Shown here one piece after another: positions 1 to 5,219 of a stretch of 5,219 bases of DNA. The stretch covers positions 1 to 5,219 of the forward strand of contig JAEOUB010000534.1 in the NCBI GenBank assembly GCA_016839545.1, given 5' to 3'. Within the stretch, counting starts at the first letter, position 1. Each line of letters opens with the position of its first letter. A model generated the notes under the pieces. It saw only the letters and a program-made list of their open reading frames with translations, was not told the origin of the DNA and did no database searches. A program made the translations under genes and the position numbers. Source of the DNA: Candidatus Kariarchaeota archaeon (GTDB taxonomy: Archaea; Asgardarchaeota; Heimdallarchaeia; Heimdallarchaeales; Kariarchaeaceae).

Positions 1-948
1 GACGAGTGCCTCACCAATTTGTGCGGTTGCATTTGCATTGATCTCATCAAAGATAGCCTGAGGATCTTCTTCTCCGGGGAAACCAGAGGTCGTGGCATCT
101 AGACCTGCATCAGTTACTTTTAACTCGAATTTATCACCAACATTGATGTCAAGAGGTCTGTATTCCTCACGAGTTAGATCCATATCGATATCAATGAGGA
201 CCTCATTGGTGGTGGAATTGGTTAGCATCAGGTTTACTTCCTGTGCAATACCACTTGGCTTCTTGTAAGAGACAATGCCGTCCAATACCAAGGTGGCATT
301 CTCATCAATCTCCAAATCAACAAGACTGACCTTAAACTGGCTTGCATCATTCAGCACGGTGAGTGATCCACTTGGAAACTGTGAGGCTAGCTGAGTAAAT
401 ATCAGTTCGTGGAGATCGAAATCATTGTTAAGAACCAGCGGAATTGGTAGAGATGGTCCTACGTTTTCCATAGACACATTAAACATAGTTGAGGTGGAGA
501 AAAGGTAAGGAATAGGAAGTCCCATTCCAGCAGGGACAGTCTCCACAATCGAAGTGCCTTCAATCGTGGCGTTTACAGTGACTGCCTGTCCTAGAATGAT
601 TCCCGTTGCAATATCAACAGTAGGCATATCTCCTACCAATTGAGAGGTGCCATCCCAGTAGGTCATGTTCTCAAGATTTTTGTCGAGAACCTTGACATAG
701 ATCTGGCTACCTTCCAATCCGCCGGTAACTGACAGGGAATTATTTGCATCAAATTCATCACTAACACCAGTCAGATCAAGAATTTGCTGGAAGGATGGAA
801 ATTTGGTTAGCGTGTAGAAGTAGGTATCACCTGCTTCAACATCTGCATCGATAGTCCCCTGAGCGGTGGTAGTTGAGTTGAGTCCAAGATAAAGACCGCT
901 CAACACCAGCAGGGAGATTAGTATAATACTAGTTTGTTTTTTCTTCAT
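1..948 (-). CDS. Secreted, probably surface-anchored glycoprotein with internal duplication (partial, 3' end outside window)
   Basis: The frame is open from ATG at 948 to the left edge: 316 codons, no stop, so the C-terminus and any anchor are missing. A Sec-type signal peptide is clear: basic Lys2-Lys4, hydrophobic core about residues 7-23, then a Ser/Thr-rich stretch with likely cleavage near Ala29. The rest is polar, rich in alternating hydrophobic residues typical of beta-strands, and has eight N-x-S/T sequons (Asn24, 69, 94, 126, 157, 217, 244, 306). A segment at about 50-105 resembles one at about 176-225, and VEAGDTYFYTL (37-47) resembles INVGDKFELKV (270-280), so the protein seems built of repeated modules. 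The start is supported by GGTG eight bases upstream and a TATA box. No catalytic motif is visible. It follows the HAD gene on the same strand after 175 bases but appears to have its own promoter. A role in the cell envelope is inferred; the precise function is unknown. Confidence 0.85.
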   Translation of the reverse strand, partial: MKKKQTSIILISLLVLSGLYLGLNSTTTAQGTIDADVEAGDTYFYTLTKFPSFQQILDLTGVSDEFDANNSLSVTGGLEGSQIYVKVLDKNLENMTYWDGTSQLVGDMPTVDIATGIILGQAVTVNATIEGTSIVETVPAGMGLPIPYLFSTSTMFNVSMENVGPSLPIPLVLNNDFDLHELIFTQLASQFPSGSLTVLNDASQFKVSLVDLEIDENATLVLDGIVSYKKPSGIAQEVNLMLTNSTTNEVLIDIDMDLTREEYRPLDINVGDKFELKVTDAGLDATTSGFPGEEDPQAIFDEINANATAQIGEALV

Positions 949-956
949 GGTTTGAA

Positions 957-962
957 CACCAA
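957..962 (-). promoter_or_regulatory. Shine-Dalgarno-like TTGGTG of the secreted protein at 948
   Basis: Read on the minus strand this is TTGGTG, with the GGTG core ending eight bases before the ATG at 948. GGTG is part of the archaeal consensus GGAGGTGATC, and it supports that ATG as the start. Confidence 0.5.
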
Positions 963-990
963 GAGTAATTATTCGTTAGTGATGGTTCCG

Positions 991-1002
991 CCTTTATATA
1001 CC
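991..1002 (-). promoter_or_regulatory. TATA box of the secreted protein gene
   Basis: On the minus strand this reads GGTATATAAAGG, the strongest TATA element in the window. Its centre lies about 48 bases upstream of the ATG at 948, so a start roughly 25 bases downstream would give a leader of about 20-25 bases that includes the GGTG ribosome site. The core is nearly symmetric, and on the plus strand it also reads CCTTTATATA. Direction is assigned from the downstream gene; no plus-strand gene follows within range. Confidence 0.55.
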
Positions 1003-1098
1003 ATTGTAATTAAATCTAATATTCAATTTGTGGATTATATCGAGCATCAGACACTGTGAAACTAAAATGTGAATATGAAATATAACATTATTGATAGT

Positions 1099-1116
1099 AT
1101 TATACGGTGATATAAT
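1099..1116 (-). terminator. Possible weak terminator after the HAD gene
   Basis: A perfect six-base inverted repeat, ATTATA and TATAAT around a six-base loop, begins eight bases past the HAD stop codon. On the minus strand it is followed by T-rich sequence down to about 1060. The stem is purely A-T and weak. Archaeal termination relies mainly on U-tracts, so this is only a plausible 3' end, not a firm one. Confidence 0.2.
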
Positions 1117-1123
1117 GGAGCAA

Positions 1124-1912
1124 TTATCCGATGAGTTCAGCAAGGGAATCAATAACAGGGACACTAGGATACTCCCCCCACTTTCCTGGACTTTCGCGGG
1201 TTGATGCAATACCGGTCCGTACAACGATTGCAGGGATGTCAGCACGTATTGCTCCCAGAATATCTGTCTCATAGCGGTCACCAATCATTACACAATCAGC
1301 TGGTTTCAACTGATAGCTCTGGAGAACAAATTCATACCCAAAGAGCTCTGGTTTGCCAAGTATGATCTCCGGTTCAACATCTGTACTTGCAATTAAAGCT
1401 GCGATCATGGACCCAGCTCCAGGCTCTAAACCTCGACTTGTCGGAAAGGAGGTGTCAGGGTTTGTACCCACAAAACGACAGCCACCTCGTATTGCCCGTG
1501 TTGCTGAAGCAAGTTTTGAGTAGGTCAAGGTTCGGTCCATTCCCACAAGAACGAGTTCAGGTTCTTCATCAGTCCACTCAATTCCATGCTCTGCCAGCAG
1601 ATCAATAAGACCCTGTTCACCTACAACCAATACTTTCGATATACCTTCACGTTTGCAAAATTCAACTGCTAACATACCGGAGTTCACAATATTTGACACC
1701 ATCAATCCTTTCTCGTGATAATTCGATTTCATAGTCTCAGGATGCTTGGTCGAATTATTTGATAGCACTACTACAATTTTACTTGTCTCAAGTAAATGGT
1801 TGATGAGATCGGCAGCCCCAGGTAAAGGAGCTCCTTCTTCTACTAGCACACCATCGGAATCGAATATTACCGCACGGGCAGAGGAGACCATCTCTTGGGG
1901 TGAAGGATCCAT
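1124..1912 (-). CDS. HAD-superfamily subclass IIA phosphatase (NagD / 4-nitrophenylphosphatase / phosphoglycolate phosphatase-like)
   Basis: This complete 262-residue protein carries all HAD motifs. Motif I is FDSDGV with nucleophile Asp18 and acid/base Asp20. Motif II is LSNNST with Ser51. Motif III is GKPE with Lys187. Motif IV is GDRYETD with Asp212 and Asp217 for magnesium. The region between motifs II and III is the large C2a cap, with the family signatures GMDRTLTY (124-131), TNPDTSFP (150-157) and PGAGS (164-168). The length matches NagD-like enzymes (about 250-270). It is a cytoplasmic magnesium-dependent phosphatase acting on a small phosphorylated metabolite. Substrates in the family range from nucleotides and sugar phosphates to phosphoglycolate, glycerol phosphate and p-nitrophenyl phosphate, and cannot be read from sequence. 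The start at 1912 has AAAGG seven bases upstream. Met8 (1891) would also keep motif I but has no evident ribosome site. It diverges from the PLP enzyme across 37 bases. Confidence 0.93.
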   Translation of the reverse strand: MDPSPQEMVSSARAVIFDSDGVLVEEGAPLPGAADLINHLLETSKIVVVLSNNSTKHPETMKSNYHEKGLMVSNIVNSGMLAVEFCKREGISKVLVVGEQGLIDLLAEHGIEWTDEEPELVLVGMDRTLTYSKLASATRAIRGGCRFVGTNPDTSFPTSRGLEPGAGSMIAALIASTDVEPEIILGKPELFGYEFVLQSYQLKPADCVMIGDRYETDILGAIRADIPAIVVRTGIASTRESPGKWGEYPSVPVIDSLAELIG

Positions 1913-1919
1913 TGTTGAA

Positions 1920-1930
1920 CCTTTATCCTA
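1920..1930 (+). promoter_or_regulatory. TATA-like element of the PLP enzyme gene, at leaderless spacing
   Basis: CCTTTATCCTA is centred about 25 bases before the ATG at 1950, where an archaeal TATA box would place the transcript start at or next to that codon. No Shine-Dalgarno precedes the ATG, which fits a leaderless message. The first nine bases read on the minus strand as GGATAAAGG and could also act as the weak ribosome site of the HAD gene, seven bases from its ATG. The assignment rests on spacing and on similarity to the element at 3813-3823. Confidence 0.4.
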
Positions 1931-1933
1931 TGG

Positions 1934-1949
1934 TAGAAAATGATTTCTA
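1934..1949. promoter_or_regulatory. Perfect dyad in the divergent spacer, possible operator
   Basis: TAGAAA and TTTCTA are exact inverted copies separated by ATGA. The dyad occupies the right half of the 37-base spacer between the HAD and PLP genes and ends at the base before the PLP start codon. On the minus strand its TTTTCTA lies about 25 bases before the HAD ATG, where that gene's TATA box should be. A regulator bound here could cover both start regions. A six-base dyad can arise by chance, so this is tentative. Confidence 0.25.
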
Positions 1950-3086
1950 ATGTCCATACATGGTAATGGTATGATCCCTGAAAAACTAATGTCTATTCGA
2001 GAAGGTTTGGTCTATATGAACCACGCCGCGATTGGTCCTATGCCGACCCGAGCACTAGTTGAGCATGTTCAAGGGTACGGACAACTAGCAGCAAAAGGAG
2101 AGGCAGGATTAGACTTTGAAGGGATGATTACCAAGTGGGATGACGTTCGTAAACAATTTGCCTCACTCATCAATGGAAAAACAGAAGGAGTGGCTATTAC
2201 AACCAATACTGCGTCAGGCTTGCATCTGGTGGCTGATGGTCTGTCCCACCTGTTCAAACCTGGAGCAAATATCGTTATCAACGAGATGGAATTCACGACC
2301 AATTCCTATCTATGGCAAAAAGTATGCAAAAGGTATGGTTTGGAATTACGGGTCGCACCTTATGCCAACCATTTCTCACAGCTTGAAACTCTAATTGACA
2401 ATCAGACGGTCCTGGTGAGTATTTCATTTGTTCAATTTTCCAACGGGTACACAGCTGACATGGAATGGATCTCTAGACTTTGCAAGGAAAATAATGCCTT
2501 TTTTGTTGTCGATGCAATTCAAGGTCTCGGAGCCGTTCCATTTGATGTAGAAAGAATGGGAGTGGATTTTGTGGCTTCAGGAGGGTACAAATGGTTAATT
2601 GGGCCTCTTGGGAGCGGTTACTTCTACGCCAACCCACGACACGATGACATCTTTGATTCTGTTATGGTTGGATGGTTTGGCGACCGAGACTTCTCACGGA
2701 TGACACATCACAATTTTGAACCCTGGCCGGATGCCAGACAATATCAGACCTATCTGTCCCCGATGTTTTTCACACTGAGTGAGAGTCTTCAGCAGATTAT
2801 GAACTGGAAGGTGAATGAAACACACCGGCATGTGAAATTATTGATCGATCGATTAGTGGAAGGCATCGCTGGTACCCCATACTCGGTAAATACAGTCTTG
2901 GAAGAGAAATACCGAAGTGGGATTATCAAGATAGATCACCCGGATGCAGAAAATATTGTAGAAAGGCTGAAGCAGGAGAATATCATTGTGTCCTTGCGCG
3001 ATGGAGGAATAAGAATTAGCCCTCACCGACATAATACCGAAGAACAGATGGATTTGGTAATTAATAGCTTAAAACGGGCGATCTAA
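1950..3086 (+). CDS. Class V PLP-dependent aminotransferase-fold enzyme (cysteine desulfurase / isopenicillin-N epimerase / kynureninase-like)
   Basis: This complete 378-residue protein has the fold-type I landmarks in order. They are YMNHAAIGPMP near the N-terminus (22-32), a phosphate-binding TTNTASG loop (84-90), EMEF with Phe115 where a residue stacks on the PLP ring, VQFSNG (161-166), VVDAIQ with Asp188 pairing with the pyridine nitrogen, and SGGYKW with Lys214 as Schiff-base lysine. A C-terminal small domain ends in IRISPHRHNTEEQMD. SufS-type enzymes carry His at the stacking position and a catalytic Cys on a late loop. Here the first is Phe and no Cys lies in the late loop, so sulfur mobilisation in the SufS manner is unlikely; kynureninase- or epimerase-like chemistry on an amino acid is more plausible. 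The substrate is unknown. ATG at 1950 is chosen because a TATA-like element sits at leaderless spacing; Met8 (1971) and Met14 (1989) are alternatives that retain all motifs. The 3' end overlaps the convergent neighbour by 18 bases. Confidence 0.9.
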   Translation: MSIHGNGMIPEKLMSIREGLVYMNHAAIGPMPTRALVEHVQGYGQLAAKGEAGLDFEGMITKWDDVRKQFASLINGKTEGVAITTNTASGLHLVADGLSHLFKPGANIVINEMEFTTNSYLWQKVCKRYGLELRVAPYANHFSQLETLIDNQTVLVSISFVQFSNGYTADMEWISRLCKENNAFFVVDAIQGLGAVPFDVERMGVDFVASGGYKWLIGPLGSGYFYANPRHDDIFDSVMVGWFGDRDFSRMTHHNFEPWPDARQYQTYLSPMFFTLSESLQQIMNWKVNETHRHVKLLIDRLVEGIAGTPYSVNTVLEEKYRSGIIKIDHPDAENIVERLKQENIIVSLRDGGIRISPHRHNTEEQMDLVINSLKRAI

Positions 3087-3791
3087 AGCACTCAAGGCTT
3101 TTAGACTTCCTATTTTCTTCTCAAGATCACCAGTTAGCTCACTGGTATCTGATTGGATTGATTTCCAACCCGGTGGTATTTCCAATCCCCAGGAGAGAAC
3201 CTCACACATTCGTGCTACGCTCTCTGAGGAAACCATGGAATTCTTCTTATACTTCTCACCAATCAGTTTCAGTACCTTATTTGCACCATTCACTTCAGCC
3301 TGTAGGATTCTACCTGCAGGTAAGAGTATCCTGTTGTTTATCTCTTGAAGATAGAAGGCCACAGAGAGAAGGAGATCCTCGTAATATGAACTCTCAATTT
3401 GGGTCGCATGATGCTCTGTATTGATATGGAGATCTGAGACCTCCTCTGATAATTCAATAATCTGGTCAAGATATTCCTGAATACTCTCAAGATCACTTTC
3501 AATCTGCTTGAGAGATCGATGCTCATAATCGCGTGTACGATAGTTGGCAATATCGAGTTCAGGATTGAACTCCATGGAGATTTCCTCGGTTGATCCAAGA
3601 AAATCAAGCGTATTCAGCTGGTGATACGCACTGGCCAGTATGGCGAATTGATGCAAAAGAGAGGCTCTGTATGAGAAGAGACCATCCTCAGAGGACTCAT
3701 CACCGAATAACCCTGTAATAGAGCTGTATATCAACTCGATACGATTAATCGCTGACTGAAAGAACTGTACAAGCTCAAAATTGTCCTCCAT
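3069..3791 (-). CDS. All-helical hypothetical protein, 240 residues, unknown function
   Basis: I do not recognise this protein. The frame is complete, from ATG at 3791 to TAA at 3069. It has no signal peptide, no membrane segment and no cysteine cluster (one Cys, 196), so it is probably cytoplasmic. It is acidic in its first two thirds and looks almost entirely alpha-helical. Residues 94-121 show a heptad pattern (Leu94, Ile97, Leu101, Ile104, Leu108, Ile111, Val118) consistent with a coiled coil. A second amphipathic block spans about 136-182, and a Trp- and Pro-containing stretch, LSWGLEIPPGW, lies at 199-209. A structural, scaffold or protein-binding role is possible but only inferred. No Shine-Dalgarno precedes the start; a TATA-like element centred about 26 bases upstream suggests leaderless transcription. 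Its last 18 bases overlap the end of the convergent PLP enzyme gene. Coherent hydrophobic patterning over the full length argues that it is a real gene. Confidence 0.8.
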   Translation of the reverse strand: MEDNFELVQFFQSAINRIELIYSSITGLFGDESSEDGLFSYRASLLHQFAILASAYHQLNTLDFLGSTEEISMEFNPELDIANYRTRDYEHRSLKQIESDLESIQEYLDQIIELSEEVSDLHINTEHHATQIESSYYEDLLLSVAFYLQEINNRILLPAGRILQAEVNGANKVLKLIGEKYKKNSMVSSESVARMCEVLSWGLEIPPGWKSIQSDTSELTGDLEKKIGSLKALSALDRPF

Positions 3792-3812
3792 ACTATGAAT
3801 AAGATCAATTGG

Positions 3813-3823
3813 TTAGATAAAGG
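3813..3823 (-). promoter_or_regulatory. TATA-like element of the helical protein gene, at leaderless spacing
   Basis: On the minus strand this reads CCTTTATCTAA, centred about 26 bases before the ATG at 3791. It shares the ten-base word AACCTTTATC with the element before the PLP enzyme, at nearly the same distance from the start codon. An alternative TATA-like sequence, AGTATATCAT, lies farther upstream at about 3834-3843 and would give a leader of about 20 bases. Confidence 0.4.
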
Positions 3824-4043
3824 TTTGCTGAAAATGATATACTTTCTTGCTTTAATATTTATCAATCTAGAGCCCTGAAATCGAATAACATCCAAAATTG
3901 ATATACAAAATCCTAGTAAATCAGTGCAAGATATTGATATCTCGGAAAAATTGATACACTGAAATCAGGCCCAATTACCCCAATATTGGTGAATCAAACC
4001 ATGGTATTTAGGATTTCAAACTGAGTAATAATTGTGAAACACA

Positions 4044-4062
4044 TCGTTTTAGTTAAAAACGA
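4044..4062. promoter_or_regulatory. Perfect seven-base dyad over the likely promoter of the second secreted protein
   Basis: TCGTTTT and AAAACGA are exact inverted copies around AGTTA. The AT-rich core TTTTAGTTAAAA could be the TATA region. A transcript start about 25 bases downstream, near 4079, would leave a leader of roughly 23 bases containing the GGAG ribosome site. The overlap of dyad and putative TATA is what a repressor operator would look like, but no regulator is encoded in the window. Confidence 0.35.
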
Positions 4063-4087
4063 CAAAATTTCTGATCAGATAGTAATC

Positions 4088-4093
4088 GGAGAA
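4088..4093 (+). promoter_or_regulatory. Shine-Dalgarno-like GGAGAA of the second secreted protein
   Basis: GGAG at 4088-4091 lies ten bases before the ATG at 4102 and matches the archaeal GGAGGTGATC consensus. It favours that ATG over the in-frame Met codons 17 and 20, which would cut into the signal peptide. Confidence 0.55.
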
Positions 4094-4101
4094 AGAAACC
4101 A

Positions 4102-5219
4102 ATGACCCGACTCAAATTATTCTCATTTTTCCTGTTTTCAATCTTGCTTATGGCTAATATGCACGTGATGAATATTGCTGTTGCCGAGAATCATATTCTG
4201 CCTCAGACAGGGGATCCCGTACCTGTAATAGATGGTAACATCACCTCAACTGAGTGGAATAGTTCTGCGACATTCACAACATCATTGCATGGGGACGATA
4301 CATCAATTTTCGTAACCACAAACACGACACATCTTTTCATTGGTTTCAATATGTCTTCTACTAATTTTGTGTCTGTTAATGACACTGTACCAGTATACAA
4401 CTCAACTATTGCAAACTACACTGAAGGTTACAATAATGCAACCCATGATTGGTTTGCTCTGCTTATCGACTCAAACCTGGATAAAGCATCCTCAGTGAAT
4501 GGATTTGGTACAACAGACAGTCCAGACGATGCTATTGTGATTGACCGTTACAGGAGCGGTGGATACGATGCATTTGCAAATGACAGCTCAGATCCTTTTG
4601 TCCCCGATACTGATATCACATACACCGGTCCTCTGAATGATACCACCTTGCTCGGGAACAATGGTTCAGATTTTACCTCAGTGGCCAGGAACGTAACTGA
4701 TGGACAAGTAATCTACGAAGTGATCAAGCCAATTGACTCCGCAGACATGAATGGGTATGATTATATGCTCAGTGATCTTGGAGTGCTCCAATTCAAGCTG
4801 CTCAGGTGGACTGGTAGTGTTGCCAATGACACGCTTACCACAGGAACAGGATCAGCTGAGGAATCTAACTGGTTCAGTCTCCGAGTAGAAGATGACGGAG
4901 TTGGTGAAGTAATTCAAGGTGCAGACGAGACTACATTACAAGTTATTTTGAATGGTGCCGACCAGTCAGACATTGATGCACTGGCTACCTTCTCTTCCTT
5001 GTATGATTTCAACGTTGAAGTTCAATCAGGTGTGGCAAATGCCACTTTTGACGATATCGACCTGACTATTGTCCTGGTTGGAGAGGATTCAATTTTGACC
5101 GCCGGTGAGATTGAAACACTGCTATCAGCAGTTCGTGGTGGCGATAATGTTCTCTTTATGCTTGGCGACAACGATGCTTCTTCTGATATTGCTGAGGGGC
5201 TGGAACTTCAATTCCTATC
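4102..5219 (+). CDS. Secreted glycoprotein with CBM9/DOMON-like N-terminal domain and possible GATase-like domain (partial, 3' end outside window)
   Basis: The frame runs open from ATG at 4102 to the right edge: 372 codons, no stop. The signal peptide has Arg3 and Lys5, a hydrophobic core at about 6-18, and an AVA motif (26-28) for cleavage before Glu29. Residues about 42-235 look like a secreted beta-sandwich of the CBM9/DOMON type: DGNITSTEW (44-52), a strand reading HLFIGFNM (76-83), DWFALLIDSNLD (116-127), SPDDAIVIDRY (140-150), then VIYEVIKPI (203-211). Clustered Asp residues such as 123 and 127 could bind calcium. About 278-372 has an alpha/beta pattern: LQVIL, then FNVEV, then DLTIVLVGED, then GEIETLLSAVRGGDNVLFML. 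This resembles glutamine-amidotransferase-like or DUF4350-type domains; no catalytic Cys is visible in the part present. Fourteen N-x-S/T sequons (Asn46 to Asn313) indicate heavy N-glycosylation outside the cell. Ligand binding is inferred; the domain names are by eye. A C-terminal membrane anchor is likely beyond the window. Confidence 0.85.
   Translation, partial: MTRLKLFSFFLFSILLMANMHVMNIAVAENHILPQTGDPVPVIDGNITSTEWNSSATFTTSLHGDDTSIFVTTNTTHLFIGFNMSSTNFVSVNDTVPVYNSTIANYTEGYNNATHDWFALLIDSNLDKASSVNGFGTTDSPDDAIVIDRYRSGGYDAFANDSSDPFVPDTDITYTGPLNDTTLLGNNGSDFTSVARNVTDGQVIYEVIKPIDSADMNGYDYMLSDLGVLQFKLLRWTGSVANDTLTTGTGSAEESNWFSLRVEDDGVGEVIQGADETTLQVILNGADQSDIDALATFSSLYDFNVEVQSGVANATFDDIDLTIVLVGEDSILTAGEIETLLSAVRGGDNVLFMLGDNDASSDIAEGLELQFL

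Larger units (their letters stand above)
3792..4101. other. AT-rich divergent intergenic region, no gene seen
   Basis: These 310 bases separate the helical protein (leftward) from the second secreted protein (rightward). No reading frame of convincing length was found, and nothing folds like a tRNA. The outer ends carry the promoter signals of the two genes. The middle holds short repeats: ATTGATA at 3897, 3933 and 3950 on the plus strand and at 3860-3866 on the minus strand, CTGAAATC at 3875 and 3959, and the ten-base palindrome CCAATATTGG at 3980-3989. In AT-rich DNA these may be chance. Confidence 0.5.

Noticed and set aside
990..1001. TATA element read in the plus direction (CCTTTATATA) as promoter of a plus-strand RNA
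   Set aside because: No plus-strand gene or structured RNA follows; the minus-strand secreted gene at the right distance explains the element.
994..1284. Open frame of 96 codons on the minus strand across the end of the HAD gene
   Set aside because: It overlaps the HAD coding sequence in another frame, runs into AT-rich intergenic DNA, and its translation shows no domain-like pattern.
1387..1943. Two plus-strand open frames opposite the HAD gene (about 1387-1608 and 1746-1943)
   Set aside because: They are antisense shadows of a gene with full HAD motifs; the codons are dictated by the real frame and neither has a ribosome site.
2069..2394. Open frames inside the PLP enzyme on both strands (77 and 84 codons)
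   Set aside because: They lie wholly inside a strongly supported coding sequence and have unremarkable translations.
3158..3607. Open frames of 88 and 89 codons overlapping the helical protein
   Set aside because: Both overlap the 240-residue frame, which is longer and has coherent helical patterning; neither extends past it.
4001..4024. Tiny frame starting at ATG 4001
   Set aside because: It has only seven codons and no ribosome site, so no basis for calling a peptide.
3792..4101. CRISPR array or repeat-spacer structure suggested by recurring short words
   Set aside because: The repeats are only seven or eight bases, irregularly spaced and partly inverted, unlike CRISPR repeats of more than twenty bases.
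4203..4400. Minus-strand open frame of 65 codons inside the right-hand secreted protein
   Set aside because: It is antisense to a frame with a signal peptide, ribosome site and domain signatures, so a shadow.

Overview
The window looks like part of an archaeal chromosome. The evidence is a TATA-like element about 25 bases upstream of each of two start codons with no clear ribosome-binding site (a leaderless arrangement), a GGTG or GGAG Shine-Dalgarno-like sequence before two other genes, and two large secreted proteins dense in N-x-S/T sequons behind Sec-type signal peptides. The mid-range base composition and the style of the secreted proteins recall Asgard archaea, perhaps Thorarchaeota, but this is an impression from reading and not a search result. 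There are no tRNA or rRNA genes, CRISPR arrays, insertion sequences or phage genes.

Layout from left to right. 1-948 (minus) is the N-terminal 316 codons of a secreted, duplicated, probably beta-rich glycoprotein, cut by the left edge. 949-1123 holds its TATA box and Shine-Dalgarno. 1124-1912 (minus) is a complete HAD-superfamily subclass IIA sugar-phosphatase-like enzyme. A 37-base divergent spacer with a perfect dyad separates it from 1950-3086 (plus), a complete class V PLP-dependent enzyme of the cysteine desulfurase/kynureninase fold that lacks the desulfurase cysteine. Its 3' end overlaps by 18 bases the convergent gene 3069-3791 (minus), a 240-residue all-helical protein of unknown function. 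3792-4101 is an AT-rich spacer carrying promoter signals for both flanking genes. From 4102 to the right edge (plus) runs the first 372 codons of a second secreted glycoprotein, with an N-terminal CBM9/DOMON-like beta domain followed by a possible glutamine-amidotransferase-like (DUF4350-type) domain.

The genes do not form one clear pathway. The HAD phosphatase and the PLP enzyme are divergent neighbours that may share regulatory DNA. The PLP gene and the helical protein share similar promoter words (AACCTTTATC) at leaderless spacing and overlap tail to tail. The outer two genes are probably cell-surface proteins with their own Shine-Dalgarno-led promoters. Nothing here is decisive evidence of a new system. 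The most open items are the helical orphan and the domain fusion at the right edge.
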